Assembly: GCA_026645415.1 (NCBI GenBank)
Contig: JAPEVH010000017.1
Coordinates: 1-59,896 of the forward strand
DNA length: 59,896 nt
Direction: 5' to 3'
DNA from: Candidatus Electronema sp.
GTDB taxonomy: Bacteria > Desulfobacterota > Desulfobulbia > Desulfobulbales > Desulfobulbaceae
The notes beneath the pieces were generated by a model. It was given only the letters and a program-made list of their open reading frames with translations, did no database searches and had not been told where the DNA came from. Position 1 is the first letter of the stretch. Each line of letters starts with the position of its first letter. Shown here piece after piece: positions 8,530 to 17,064 of the stretch. A program made the translations under genes and the position numbers.

Positions 8530-9801
8530 TTAAAATCGATCAGTAAAATATGGCTCCAGCACTTTAGGGAGGCGAACGGTACCATCTTCCTGCTGATAAT
8601 TCTCTAAAATAGCCAGTAAGGTGCGACCAACAGCAAGGCCAGAACCGTTCAAGGTATGAACAAGGCGACTTTTCTTCTCTCCATCTGGTCGGTAGCGAAT
8701 TCCAGCCCGTCGTGCCTGAAAGTCTAAGAAATTTGAGCAAGAGGAGATCTCTCGATAGGTATCTTGCCCTGGCAGCCAGACCTCAATATCGTAGGTTTTT
8801 GCAGAAGAAAAACCAAGATCTCCAGCACAGAGAAGCATTACCCGGTAAGGCAGTTCTAAGAGTTGCAATACTTCTTCGGCATCAGCAAGCAAGGATTCCA
8901 ATTCCTGATCAGAGGTCTCTGGGATTGTACATTTGACGAGTTCGACCTTATCAAATTGGTGCTGGCGAATCAAGCCTCTTGTATCTTTTCCGTAAGAACC
9001 TGCTTCGGAGCGGAAACAAGGGGTGTAGGCTGTGTATTTCAGTGGTAATTCGGCTTCGCTCAATGTAGCATTAGCATGAATATTGGTCAGCGGTACCTCT
9101 GCGGTTGGAATTAACCAGAGATCACGGTCTTCAATCTTAAACAGTTCGTCTTTGAATTTAGGTAACTGGCCAGTACCAGTCATGGACTGAGAATTGACCA
9201 AGAAAGGCGGTAAAAATTCTGTATAACCGTGCTTTTGGGTGTGTAAATCAAGAAAGAAATTGATCAACGCCCTAGAAAGGCGAGAGGCAAAGCCCTTAAG
9301 TAAAGAAAAACGTGCCCCAGAGAGCTTGGCTGCTGTCTCGAAATCAAGAATACCAAGCTGTTCGCCAACTTCCCAGTGCGGTTTGGGCTGAAATGAAAAG
9401 TCTGGAATTTTACCCCAACGGCGCACTTCAACATTATCGCGCTCATCAGTCCCCGTAGGCACAGCGTTATCACAGAGATTGGGGATGGACATCACTGCTT
9501 CATCAAGTTGGCTCTGAATTTCAGCCAGATATTTGTCCAAGGTAGCAATACGTTCAGAAACCGTCCGCATCTTGGCAATCAGCGGGGTTGCCTTCTCTTC
9601 CGCGCCTGCTTTTTTCAACACCGCAATTTCTTTAGATACGGTGTTGCGCTGGTTTTTGAGCTGCTCGGATTCGCTTAAAAGCGTCAGGCGACGAGCATCG
9701 GCTGTAGTAAAAGTATCGAGTATTTCCGTGCTCATGCCTCGGCTAATACATTTTGTGCGGACGAGGCTGAGATTTTCTCGGATAAAGCGTAATTCAAGCA
9801 T
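8530..9801 (-). CDS. serS: Serine--tRNA ligase
   Basis: This 423-residue class II synthetase charges tRNA-Ser and tRNA-Sec. Residues 1-110 form the antiparallel coiled-coil arm ([17 protein letters not shown] onward) that binds the long variable arm of tRNA-Ser. The catalytic core has [20 protein letters not shown], motif 2 FRSEAGSYG...RGLIRQHQF and motif 3 [18 protein letters not shown]. Length and start agree with the family. The gene is divergent from tatC, with 192 bases between. I see no T-box leader. Confidence 0.97.
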   Translation of the reverse strand: MLELRFIRENLSLVRTKCISRGMSTEILDTFTTADARRLTLLSESEQLKNQRNTVSKEIAVLKKAGAEEKATPLIAKMRTVSERIATLDKYLAEIQSQLDEAVMSIPNLCDNAVPTGTDERDNVEVRRWGKIPDFSFQPKPHWEVGEQLGILDFETAAKLSGARFSLLKGFASRLSRALINFFLDLHTQKHGYTEFLPPFLVNSQSMTGTGQLPKFKDELFKIEDRDLWLIPTAEVPLTNIHANATLSEAELPLKYTAYTPCFRSEAGSYGKDTRGLIRQHQFDKVELVKCTIPETSDQELESLLADAEEVLQLLELPYRVMLLCAGDLGFSSAKTYDIEVWLPGQDTYREISSCSNFLDFQARRAGIRYRPDGEKKSRLVHTLNGSGLAVGRTLLAILENYQQEDGTVRLPKVLEPYFTDRF

Positions 9802-9993
9802 AATGGAAAATTAAAGAAGGAAAATAGATATTCAAGAGCTATTGCTCTCTATTTTTTAGCATGATGTAGGCAGTGTCGCAACGGATATTCAATTGATTTT
9901 GCCCTGTAGGTCTGTTACATAGAAAATTATCCTTGCAGCAACTATACAAAAGAAATCAGCGATTTTTCCAGTAATTCTAACCTCTCATAACTT

Positions 9994-10719
9994 GTGCAAC
10001 AACATCTCAGTAATCTAGCACTTTTTCTTACAGAACTAAGAAGTTCGCTCCGTTTTCTCATCATCAGCCTCATTGGCCTGACGGTAAGTATTTTTTTTCT
10101 TTCCTCTGGTTTAATTACCGTATTGCAAGAGCATCTTCATCAGAAAATTTACTTTTTTTCTGTAGCTGGCCCTTTTCTTGCCCATGTTAAAGCTGCTTTT
10201 TTCGGAGCTGTCTATCTGCTCATGCCTCTGTTTATCTATGTCCTTTGGAAGGCTCTTGGAAAACCTTTTGCCATCACCGGACAGAAACTGTTTTGGCTCA
10301 CTGCCGCTACTTGCCTGCTCTTTTATAGCGGCACCTTGTTTTGTTATTTTATCACGTTACCTTACGGCATTAGCTTCTTACTGAGTTTTCAAACAGAAAA
10401 TTTGCGTCCTCTCATTTCTATTGATAGTTTTATTAACTTTATCAGTATTTTTATTTTGGCTTTTGGTTTTATCTTTGAGCTACCTGTTTTTATGATTTTC
10501 TCTGTACAAACCAAGGTCTTGTCTCGTCAATTTTATGAAAAAAATCGTCGTTTCGCGGTTCTTGCCATTGCTATCCTTGCCGCTTTACTGACTCCAACCC
10601 CAGATGTGGTTAATATGGCTTTTATGGCTGTTCCACTCTATCTCCTTTACGAAAGCGGTATTTTAGCTATCTGGTTACTGCGGCTTGACAAACGAGATGC
10701 TTCTGTCACAACTCAATAA
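9994..10719 (+). CDS. tatC: Divergent TatC-family Sec-independent translocase subunit
   Basis: The 241-residue integral membrane protein has six hydrophobic segments and the N-terminal motif FLTELRSSLRF, matching the TatC HLxELRxR signature. The ending TPTPDVVNMAFMAVPLYLLYESG matches the family's last two helices. The start is GTG. The first cytoplasmic loop, FIYVLWKALGKPFAIT, lacks the P-x-L-x-x-x-E pattern I expect in the twin-arginine binding site, so this may be a paralogue with altered specificity. No tatA or tatB is adjacent. The gene overlaps the convergent DUF523 gene by 14 bases. Tat export is used here: the DUF882 protein at 33.4 kb has a Tat signal. Confidence 0.8.
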   Translation: MQQHLSNLALFLTELRSSLRFLIISLIGLTVSIFFLSSGLITVLQEHLHQKIYFFSVAGPFLAHVKAAFFGAVYLLMPLFIYVLWKALGKPFAITGQKLFWLTAATCLLFYSGTLFCYFITLPYGISFLLSFQTENLRPLISIDSFINFISIFILAFGFIFELPVFMIFSVQTKVLSRQFYEKNRRFAVLAIAILAALLTPTPDVVNMAFMAVPLYLLYESGILAIWLLRLDKRDASVTTQ

Positions 10720-11128
10720 CTTGAATGCCATGTCGCAGCAGCAAGGCAGCAGTCACACCAAGCTGCGGAGTTAGGCCACAGGATGGACTGCCAGCCTTGA
10801 GCAGAGCCAAGCGGATATTCTGAGCCTGAGCAATTTGCAACACAGCAGTAGCTCCAGCAACAAACTGCTGCGTCACCTCAACACCATCTTGGTTGACAAC
10901 CTTTGCCCTATTGTCCAGTATGGCAGAACCATCGCCGCCAGTCAACTCCGCAGGACTACGAGGTGTAGATAAACCACCAAGTTGCTCAGGACAAACAGGA
11001 ATATAAAAACGATGCTGCCGTAGCATTTCCATACAATGACTGCTCGGTTTACTACGCCCATCATAGCGTGTACAAAGACCAAGCAGACAGCTACTGACAA
11101 GACAGCATTCAGATTTAGTAGTCCACAT
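10706..11128 (-). CDS. DUF523 family protein
   Basis: This 140-residue protein has VSSCLLGLCTRYDG, FYIPVCPEQLGGLSTPR, DGVEVTQQFVAGA and KAGSPSCGL. The last matches the conserved LKxxSPSCG motif of DUF523 (YbbK-like). The conserved cysteines (SCLLG, VCPE, SPSCG) suggest a redox or metal site. The family is widespread but its biochemical role is unsettled. The gene is convergent with tatC and the stops overlap. Confidence 0.85.
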   Translation of the reverse strand: MWTTKSECCLVSSCLLGLCTRYDGRSKPSSHCMEMLRQHRFYIPVCPEQLGGLSTPRSPAELTGGDGSAILDNRAKVVNQDGVEVTQQFVAGATAVLQIAQAQNIRLALLKAGSPSCGLTPQLGVTAALLLRHGIQVIEL

Positions 11129-11174
11129 AGAAGAATCATTCAGGTTTCATTGAGTCGCAAACTATAAACGAATC

Positions 11175-11234
11175 ATGGATAACAAGCCAACTGAAATATT
11201 TGACGATCTACCTAAAGAAGGGGAAAAGGTATGA
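11175..11234 (+). CDS. Possible 19-codon leader ORF overlapping ftsB start
   Basis: A short frame starting MDNKPTEIFDDLPKEGEKV ends with a TGA that overlaps the ftsB ATG (ATGA). The ftsB ribosome binding site lies inside it, so it could couple translation. There is no convincing ribosome binding site before its own ATG, so it may be a chance frame. Confidence 0.2.
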   Translation: MDNKPTEIFDDLPKEGEKV

Positions 11235-11569
11235 TAAGTCGGCAGCGGCAATATTTGAATCAGCGGGAAAAACGAGCACTGATTCGGATTTTGCTAGCAG
11301 CAAGTACGCTGGTCTTGCTCTTTCTTTTTTTTGCTCCAGATTGCGGCTTCCGTTCTTATAGGGCAATCAAAGAGAAAAGCAGCCTCCAGATGCAAGAAAA
11401 TGCACATCTGCTGCAAGAAACACAGCAACTGCAAAAGGAAATCCGCCGTATCCAGCATGATGACCACTATCTTGAGCAAATAGCCAGAGAAAAATATGGA
11501 ATGCTACGCAAAAATGAAGAAGTATATTATACGTCCCCGCCAATAGAGGAAAAGAATGATGGCCGCTGA
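11231..11569 (+). CDS. ftsB: Septum formation initiator, FtsB/DivIC family
   Basis: The 112-residue product has a cytoplasmic N-terminus rich in Arg, one membrane helix (about residues 20-37, LLAASTLVLLFLFFAP) and a periplasmic coiled coil (about 48-90, heptads with QMQENAHLLQETQQLQKEI). It ends with the family pattern EQIAREKYGMLRKNEEVYY. FtsB joins FtsL and FtsQ in the divisome and activates septal peptidoglycan synthesis. The gene heads a tightly packed run: it overlaps the UDG-like gene by 14 bases, which in turn overlaps the phosphatase gene. Confidence 0.85.
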   Translation: MISRQRQYLNQREKRALIRILLAASTLVLLFLFFAPDCGFRSYRAIKEKSSLQMQENAHLLQETQQLQKEIRRIQHDDHYLEQIAREKYGMLRKNEEVYYTSPPIEEKNDGR

Positions 11570-12347
11570 CCCGGTTGCTTTGGCATTGCTGCTCCGGCAG
11601 GTGCGTAAGCTCTTGGCCAGTCAGCAAGCATTAGGTATCACTGCGTACCCTGCCACGGCGGAACTGCGCAAGTTTGTTGCTTATTCTCCTCATTCTGCCG
11701 CTTTTTTTCCTAGTAAAGTACCGATTGCCCCTAAGACAAACCCGGTTCTTGCCAAGAAACAAGCTCTTGTTCCTGCAAACGAGCTATTAAGTTTAGCAGA
11801 TTTTACCACGCAAGTAGCTAACTGTCGCCGCTGCAGCCCGAATGCTCTACCACGTCTCGGCTTAGGAAATACAGGCGTTAAACTGGCAGTAGTTGGTGAC
11901 TATTGCCTCGGTGTAAATCCAAGCAAAAACATAATCTGGGGACAAGGCGAGGATGAAATGCTCTGGCGGATGATAACTGCTATTGGTTTGAGCAAGGAAG
12001 AAGTGTATGTCACCAATGTGGTCAAATGTTGCCAAGAACATGAACTGAAACTCGGCAGCGAGGCAGAACGGCTCTGTCATTCTTGGCTCAATCAAGAACT
12101 GCGCCTAGTCCAGCCCAAGCTCATTTGTGCAATGGGAGATATTGCTGCTAATGTGTTGCTTGGTAAACAACATCCTGCCTCCATAGCTCGGTGGCGGCGA
12201 GATAAATTTTACCCCTGCGGTTTACCCAGCATCACTGCTCTGGTTAGGCCCACCTATCATCCCCGCTTTCTCCTGCAACAGCCTGAGATGAAACAAGCGA
12301 CCTGGGAGGACTTGCAGGCTATCCAACGGAGGTTAAAAGATTTATGA
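11556..12347 (+). CDS. Family 4-like uracil-DNA glycosylase, divergent active site
   Basis: This 263-residue protein has an unconserved ~80-residue N-terminal extension and then a UDG fold. Four cysteines are placed as in Fe-S-containing family 4 enzymes: the CRRC pair, one in VYVTNVVKCC and one in AERLCHSWL. The substrate motif HPRFLL and PKLICAMGDIAANVLLG also match. However, the first catalytic motif, normally GExPG followed by FVGxxG, reads GDYCLGVNPSKNIIWGQG, so uracil excision may be altered or lost. It sits between ftsB and the phosphatase with overlaps on both sides. A uracil-repair role is therefore provisional. Confidence 0.72.
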   Translation: MMAADPVALALLLRQVRKLLASQQALGITAYPATAELRKFVAYSPHSAAFFPSKVPIAPKTNPVLAKKQALVPANELLSLADFTTQVANCRRCSPNALPRLGLGNTGVKLAVVGDYCLGVNPSKNIIWGQGEDEMLWRMITAIGLSKEEVYVTNVVKCCQEHELKLGSEAERLCHSWLNQELRLVQPKLICAMGDIAANVLLGKQHPASIARWRRDKFYPCGLPSITALVRPTYHPRFLLQQPEMKQATWEDLQAIQRRLKDL

Positions 12348-12955
12348 GTCTGCATAAAGAAGCTGTTCGTCTTTTTCTCCTCCGACATGGCCCGACAACT
12401 GCTCCTCAAGGTTGTTTTGCCGGCAGTACTGATCTGCCTTTATCAGGGCAAGGCTTGGCTGGTCTAAAGGAACTGCTCCCTCATCTGCAAGAGATAGAGA
12501 CATGGTATTGCAGCCCAATGCGCCGCACGCGCCAAACCTTAGACTGCCTATGTCAACAGGGCTGCCAGATTAAACAGCCTGTGTATGATGCACGATTGCG
12601 GGAGATCGACTTTGGTGCGTGGGAGATGAAGACCTTTGCAGAAATTGCGGCTGCTGACCCAGAGCAGATCGTTGCGTGGCAGGATTATGAGCGTTTTGCC
12701 TTTCCCAATGGCGAGACTGTAGCGGATTTTCTCCAGCGTACACAAGAGATGCTGGCGGTCTTAGCGGCCTCTGGCAAACAGGTCGCTGCCGTGACGCATG
12801 GTGGGGTTATCCGAGCTATGATTTGCATGGCTCTTGGCCTGCCACCGCGTAGTTACCTGCTCTTTGATGTACGCCCTGCCTCGCTGACTGTGCTTGATCT
12901 TTTTTCAAACGGTGCGGTGCTGCGGGCACTGAATCTGCCGGGCAGCTTTTACTGA
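12344..12955 (+). CDS. Histidine phosphatase family protein, possible alpha-ribazole phosphatase
   Basis: The 203-residue protein carries the phosphohistidine motif FLLRHGPTT near residue 14, a C/Y-SPMRRTRQT segment, LREIDFGAWE and the second catalytic His in AAVTHGGVIRA. This arrangement is shared by CobC (alpha-ribazole-5'-phosphate phosphatase, late cobalamin synthesis) and by phosphoglycerate-mutase-like phosphatases. The CobC reading is encouraged by the cobalamin riboswitch elsewhere in the window but is not proven. Its ATG overlaps the stop of the UDG-like gene (ATGA). Confidence 0.78.
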   Translation: MSLHKEAVRLFLLRHGPTTAPQGCFAGSTDLPLSGQGLAGLKELLPHLQEIETWYCSPMRRTRQTLDCLCQQGCQIKQPVYDARLREIDFGAWEMKTFAEIAAADPEQIVAWQDYERFAFPNGETVADFLQRTQEMLAVLAASGKQVAAVTHGGVIRAMICMALGLPPRSYLLFDVRPASLTVLDLFSNGAVLRALNLPGSFY

Positions 12956-13285
12956 TGCAGTAGTGAGAAATGTAGCTTTTTAGAGGATACTGAAGATTAG
13001 TTGAGTATAGCGAATATCTCTTTTCCCTTGCCAGCATTGCTGGATGAGCACTGCTGTTGCCAATCTGTTGAAAATAATTATCTTTAATCGACAGTGCCAA
13101 AATGTCTATAAAGAAAGGAGCTTCAGATTCGCATGAACTGCAACAATTTGAAAGTGCGGCTTCAATGACGTATCACCGATAGATAAGCAGGAAAAGGAAA
13201 ATCGGCTTATATCGTTTTTGACGGCCCTGCTGCTTTTCAGGTAAAAGGATGCACTCTTCTCCTTCTTTTCATTTATGCCGCCGGG
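12956..13285 (+). other. 330-bp intergenic region upstream of dnaA
   Basis: No gene is visible. I looked for DnaA boxes of the TTATNCACA type on both strands and found none, so there is no support here for a replication origin. The region must hold the dnaA promoter, but no convincing -35/-10 pair stands out. A moderately AT-rich stretch at about 13060-13085 is the only compositional feature. Confidence 0.4.
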
Positions 13286-14635
13286 ATGCACTTCATGCTT
13301 TGGGAAACCGTTAAACAGACCTTATCGAGTACACTTTCTGCAAGCGAGTACAGCCTTTGGATTAAGCCTATTATCTGTGTAAAGGAATCCAAGCAACACC
13401 TAGAGATTGCCTGCCCAGATCGCTTTTTCTGTGCTTGGGTACGGGATCGTTATTTGAAGCTCATTGAAGCGAGTTTGAACAGTTTGAGTGGCTCTCCACC
13501 AAGCATCTCTTTGACGGTTTCTGACACCATACCTACGCCCCAGCCAGAAGCAAACGGTTCTGGTCAGCTTCGCCTGCCAGGTATGAACAGGTTCAAGGCT
13601 ACGGTACGCGCTCTTCATCCCGGCTACACCTTTGAGCAGTTCATGGTTGGTGACTCTAACCTGCTGGCCCGTGCTGCTTGTCGGGCTATTGCTGATGCAG
13701 ACCCAGCGTTTGGCAACAATCTCTTTCTTACCTCAGGCACTGGCCTTGGCAAAAGCCACCTCACCCAAGCGGTGGTGCATCAGGTGATGCACAGTGCCCC
13801 CCAGACCCGGCTGCATTACTTGACTGCGCAGCAGTTCTCCGCAGAAATGGTCAAAAATATCCGCGAGAACACTATGGAGCAGTTTTCCAACCGCTTTATT
13901 CAGGGTTGTGATCTGCTCTTAGTTGAGGATGTGCATACCTTGAGCGGCAAGACCAAGACCCAAGAAGAACTGAACAATATCTTGGATTATCTGATTAAGT
14001 CTGGCAAGCGGGTTATCCTCACTTCAGCAGTGGCCCCGCGTTCCCTGAATGGCGTGGATGAGGACTTCCGTTCTCGCATGAGTTCAGGCTTGATCACCGA
14101 CATTAAAGCACCTGAGTACAGCACCAGAGCCGCAATCATTCGCTGCAAGGCGGGTCTTGGCCGTCTGTCTCTGTCCGACGAGCACGTGCATTTGCTTGCC
14201 GAACATCTTCAGGGTGATATTCGTCGGATTGAAAATGCCGTGATGGGCCTGCGAGCCAAGGCGAGTCTTTGCAATGCTGCGCCTGACACAGACATGGTAC
14301 GCGAAGTGCTGGAGAGTCTGGTTAATCTCGATTTGAGCGATAGAAAGAACCTCAACGGTGAGGGCATCCGCGAGCTGATCAGCAGTCAGTTCCAAGTTTC
14401 CATTGATGAGCTGATCTCCCGCTCCCGGAAGCGCTGTGTTACTTTCCCGCGCCAGATTGCCATGTATCTGACCCGAAAATACACAGAAGAATCATTGGCT
14501 AATATCGGCGGTCTCTACAACCGTGACCATTCCACGGTAATGTATGCCATCAAGACTGTTAGCCGTGATATTGTCCAGAAAAGCAGTGTCCGCCAGCAGG
14601 TTGAGATGCTGACAGACAAGTTGGGCAGCAAGTGA
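13286..14635 (+). CDS. dnaA: Chromosomal replication initiator DnaA
   Basis: This 449-residue AAA+ initiator has domain I (LWETVKQTLSSTLSASEY), a short linker, and domain III starting at YTFEQFMVGDSNLLA. Walker A is SGTGLGKSHL (about residues 149-158) and Walker B is DLLLVEDVHTL. Domain IV holds the box-binding helix, RDHSTVMYAI, preceded by PRQIAMYLTRKYTEESLANIGG. SGTGLGKS instead of GGVGLGKT and VEDVH instead of IDDIQ mark it as somewhat divergent. An alternative ATG lies three codons in (13295); neither start has a strong ribosome binding site. It is followed directly by a 12-copy repeat array rather than dnaN, which is unusual. Confidence 0.92.
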   Translation: MHFMLWETVKQTLSSTLSASEYSLWIKPIICVKESKQHLEIACPDRFFCAWVRDRYLKLIEASLNSLSGSPPSISLTVSDTIPTPQPEANGSGQLRLPGMNRFKATVRALHPGYTFEQFMVGDSNLLARAACRAIADADPAFGNNLFLTSGTGLGKSHLTQAVVHQVMHSAPQTRLHYLTAQQFSAEMVKNIRENTMEQFSNRFIQGCDLLLVEDVHTLSGKTKTQEELNNILDYLIKSGKRVILTSAVAPRSLNGVDEDFRSRMSSGLITDIKAPEYSTRAAIIRCKAGLGRLSLSDEHVHLLAEHLQGDIRRIENAVMGLRAKASLCNAAPDTDMVREVLESLVNLDLSDRKNLNGEGIRELISSQFQVSIDELISRSRKRCVTFPRQIAMYLTRKYTEESLANIGGLYNRDHSTVMYAIKTVSRDIVQKSSVRQQVEMLTDKLGSK

Positions 14636-14690
14636 ATCACACTAACGACTGCTGGTTTTTGGGAATTGCCTGCGCCTGCACTGTTTTATC

Positions 14691-14960
14691 TCGAGTTAGT
14701 ACTCGAACCAAACTGGAGTTAGTACTCGAACCAAACTGGAGTTAGTACTCGAACCAAACTGGAGTTAGTACTCGAACCAAACTGGAGTTAGTACTCGAAC
14801 CAAACTGGAGTTAGTACTCGAACCGAACTGGAGTTAGTACTCGAACCGAACTGGAGTTAGTACTCGAACCAAACTGGAGTTAGTACTCGAACCAAACTGG
14901 AGTTAGTACTCGAACCGAACTGGAGTTAGTACTCGAACCGAACTGGAGTTAGTACTCGAG
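14691..14960. repeat. Array of twelve near-perfect 23-bp tandem repeats after dnaA
   Basis: The core GAGTTAGTACTCGA recurs exactly every 23 bases, starting at 14693, 14716, 14739 and so on to 14946. Each core holds GAGT/ACTC inverted arms around TAGT. The first is extended to TCGAGT/ACTCGA, and CTCGAG occurs at both array ends. The 9-base linkers are identical except for one A/G position, which follows the order A A A A A G G A A G G. The array starts 55 bases after the dnaA stop and is followed by small GC-rich hairpins before the convergent permease gene. There are no spacers, so it is not a CRISPR. Confidence 0.95.
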
Positions 14961-15021
14961 ATTGCCCCGAACGAGGCTTCGGACATTGCAGCCAAAAGCG
15001 AACCGAGCGGCTCGCTGCTAC

Positions 15022-16227
15022 TCACTCATGCCGCAGGGCATCTATAGGATCAAGACGGGCAGCTTTCAGGGCAGGGAAATAGCCAAAAATTACCCCTACA
15101 GCAGCAGAGAAGATAAACGCGATGCAGATGATCTGGAGGTCAATAATGAACGGAATCCGCATGGATTTGGTGATCCAGAATGAGGATGCTAAGGCGATGA
15201 GGATGCCAATCATGCCGCCTAATGAGGACAGCACCACTGATTCGGTGAGGAACTGAAGCAGGACTTCATGCTCAAAAGCACCAATAGCAAGGCGAATGCC
15301 GATCTCGCGGGTGCGCTCTGTCACTGAAACCAGCATAATGTTCATGATGCCAATACCACCGACCAGCAGACTTACTGCCGCTACTGCGCCAAGTAGGGAG
15401 GTCATGGTTTTGGTAGTGCCGGTGAGCATTGCGGCCAGTTCTTTGGTATCGCGGATGCTAAAGTTGTCCTCCTCGCTCTCTGCCAGATGGCGGCGTTTCC
15501 GTAGTAGCTCAGTAAGATCCTTCGTGACTTGCTCTGTAGAACCACCGTCTGCAACGGCAAGCTGAATCATAGCCACGTCCCGGTTTCCAGTGAAGCGACG
15601 CTGCACAGTGAGCAGTGGCATAATAATGAGATCATCTTGATCTCTCCCCATGCTTGATTGGCCCTTTTCCTTGAGCAAGCCAACAACTTGACAGGAGACC
15701 TTGCCTAAGCGGATTTTCCTGCCAATAGGATCTTCCTTGAGAAAGAGATTTTCCTGAACAGTGCTGCCAATAATGCAGACAGCGCGCCCGGCCAGCTGTT
15801 CTATAGGTTCAAAGATTCTGCCGCTCTCAATGATCCAATTCCGTACAGAGAAAAAGTCATTACTACTGCCAGTAATGCTGCTTGACCAGTTCCGGTTGCC
15901 AACTACTGCTGTAGCACTTGCGGAACAAGTTGGCGCGACACCACTCAATGGGCTAATTTCCTTGCGAATAGCTTCTACATCCTGAAGGGTGAAACTGGGT
16001 GCAGTGTCATCTGAACCTGGCCCTCGGTGCTGACCAGGGGAGACCATGATCACATTAGTACCCATGCTGGCAATTTGGTTAGCAATTTGTGCTGTGCTGC
16101 CGTTGCCGATGGTGACAAGGGTAATGACCGCAGCCACGCCAATAATGATACCAAGAATGGTCAGTACCGAGCGCATGACGTTGCGTCGAATATCGCGGAG
16201 CGCGAGAAGGACAGTATTAAAGAACAT
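15022..16227 (-). CDS. MacB/FtsX-like ABC transporter permease
   Basis: The 401-residue permease has an N-terminal helix (about residues 18-42, SVLTILGIIIGVAAVITLV) after the typical ALRDIRRNVMR. A large periplasmic MacB-type domain (about 50-270) follows, then three C-terminal helices including GGIGIMNIMLVSVTERTREIGIR. It ends PALKAARLDPIDALRHE, the family's C-terminal signature. In E. coli MacB the ATPase is fused to this module; here it is a separate gene at 17.1 kb. It is the last gene of the efflux operon and starts 28 bases after the receiver-domain gene. Confidence 0.9.
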   Translation of the reverse strand: MFFNTVLLALRDIRRNVMRSVLTILGIIIGVAAVITLVTIGNGSTAQIANQIASMGTNVIMVSPGQHRGPGSDDTAPSFTLQDVEAIRKEISPLSGVAPTCSASATAVVGNRNWSSSITGSSNDFFSVRNWIIESGRIFEPIEQLAGRAVCIIGSTVQENLFLKEDPIGRKIRLGKVSCQVVGLLKEKGQSSMGRDQDDLIIMPLLTVQRRFTGNRDVAMIQLAVADGGSTEQVTKDLTELLRKRRHLAESEEDNFSIRDTKELAAMLTGTTKTMTSLLGAVAAVSLLVGGIGIMNIMLVSVTERTREIGIRLAIGAFEHEVLLQFLTESVVLSSLGGMIGILIALASSFWITKSMRIPFIIDLQIICIAFIFSAAVGVIFGYFPALKAARLDPIDALRHE

Positions 16228-16255
16228 TATGGAAGCGAAGCTCTGTGCGAGCTTG

Positions 16256-16855
16256 TCAGGCTGTTATTGCATGGCGTTGCCCTGCAATCATTTTGCGCTG
16301 CTGCCGTTTTTCTTCTCGTTCATAGCGCAGCAAGAGATGTTTGGCCAGACAGCTAAATACAGCTTTCAAAAGCTTATTAGGGTCAAATGGTTTGGTCAGA
16401 TACATATCAGCACCCTGCTTCTTGCCCCAAAATTCATCTGATCGCTCAGATTTGCTGGTCAAGAGAAATACTGGGATTTGTGCGAGTTCTTGGATAGATT
16501 TTATGGTCCGGCACGCCTCAAAGCCATTCATTTTGGGCATAATTACATCGAGAATAATTAAGTCTGGTTTCTCTAACAGTGCTTTCTCAACGCCTGCTTC
16601 TCCATCTCCTGCGGCAATGGTCTGGTAACCAAATTTGCTAAGAAAGTTACTCAGTAAATTCCGATGCGCTGAACAGTCATCAACAATGAGAATCCGCTTG
16701 GCCGTGCCATCATAGAGAGAAGTGTTTTGCTGCCAAATGTTCAAGCCAAGATCAGGAAGTTCAGTGGAGAGACTATCACCTCCCTGTTGCTGCCAGAGTT
16801 GTTTAGAGATTCGCGGAATCTTTTCCCTTCTCTCAATGTTGTAGATTGTGCCCAT
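16256..16855 (-). CDS. Single-receiver response regulator (CheY/PilH-like)
   Basis: The 199-residue protein has an unassigned ~50-residue N-terminal segment and then one receiver domain (RILIVDDCSAHRNLLSNFL to about residue 170). The acidic pair is DD, the phospho-acceptor is in LIILDVIMPKMNGF, and the Thr/Ser and Lys residues are in FLLTSKS and YLTKPFD. A basic C-terminal tail (EREEKRQQRK) follows. No DNA-binding or enzymatic output domain is present, so it probably acts by protein contact. It is embedded between the efflux ATPase and permease genes, an uncommon position. AGGAGG precedes the ATG by seven bases. Confidence 0.85.
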   Translation of the reverse strand: MGTIYNIERREKIPRISKQLWQQQGGDSLSTELPDLGLNIWQQNTSLYDGTAKRILIVDDCSAHRNLLSNFLSKFGYQTIAAGDGEAGVEKALLEKPDLIILDVIMPKMNGFEACRTIKSIQELAQIPVFLLTSKSERSDEFWGKKQGADMYLTKPFDPNKLLKAVFSCLAKHLLLRYEREEKRQQRKMIAGQRHAITA

Positions 16856-17064
16856 TATATATCCTCCTTTTTTTCTACCATAATGCCATACATCAACAAG
16901 AAAATCTTTTGTGCAGATTCGGTCATCTTTGACTTATGCAGTTCTTTTTAACAAACTGCATTCCATTGAGCTGGCATCAATAAATTTAGTTCTCTGCTTA
17001 TGTGTAAACAAGAGTGGCACTCTAATGTTTTTCTTTAGCCTAGTCAATAAGGCGAATAGCTCAT

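Noticed and set aside
9802-9993. T-box or attenuator before serS; AGAGC/GCTCT hairpin at about 9827-9840
   Set aside because: No T-box core is seen, and the T-run lies on the strand leading to tatC, where no gene ends.
14691-14960. CRISPR array
   Set aside because: The units are contiguous with constant 9-base linkers and no unique spacers; no cas gene is present. The same applies to the other three arrays.
12956-15021. Replication origin beside dnaA
   Set aside because: No TTATNCACA-type DnaA box was found in the flanking regions. Isolated matches elsewhere lie inside genes (22.88 and 41.49 kb).
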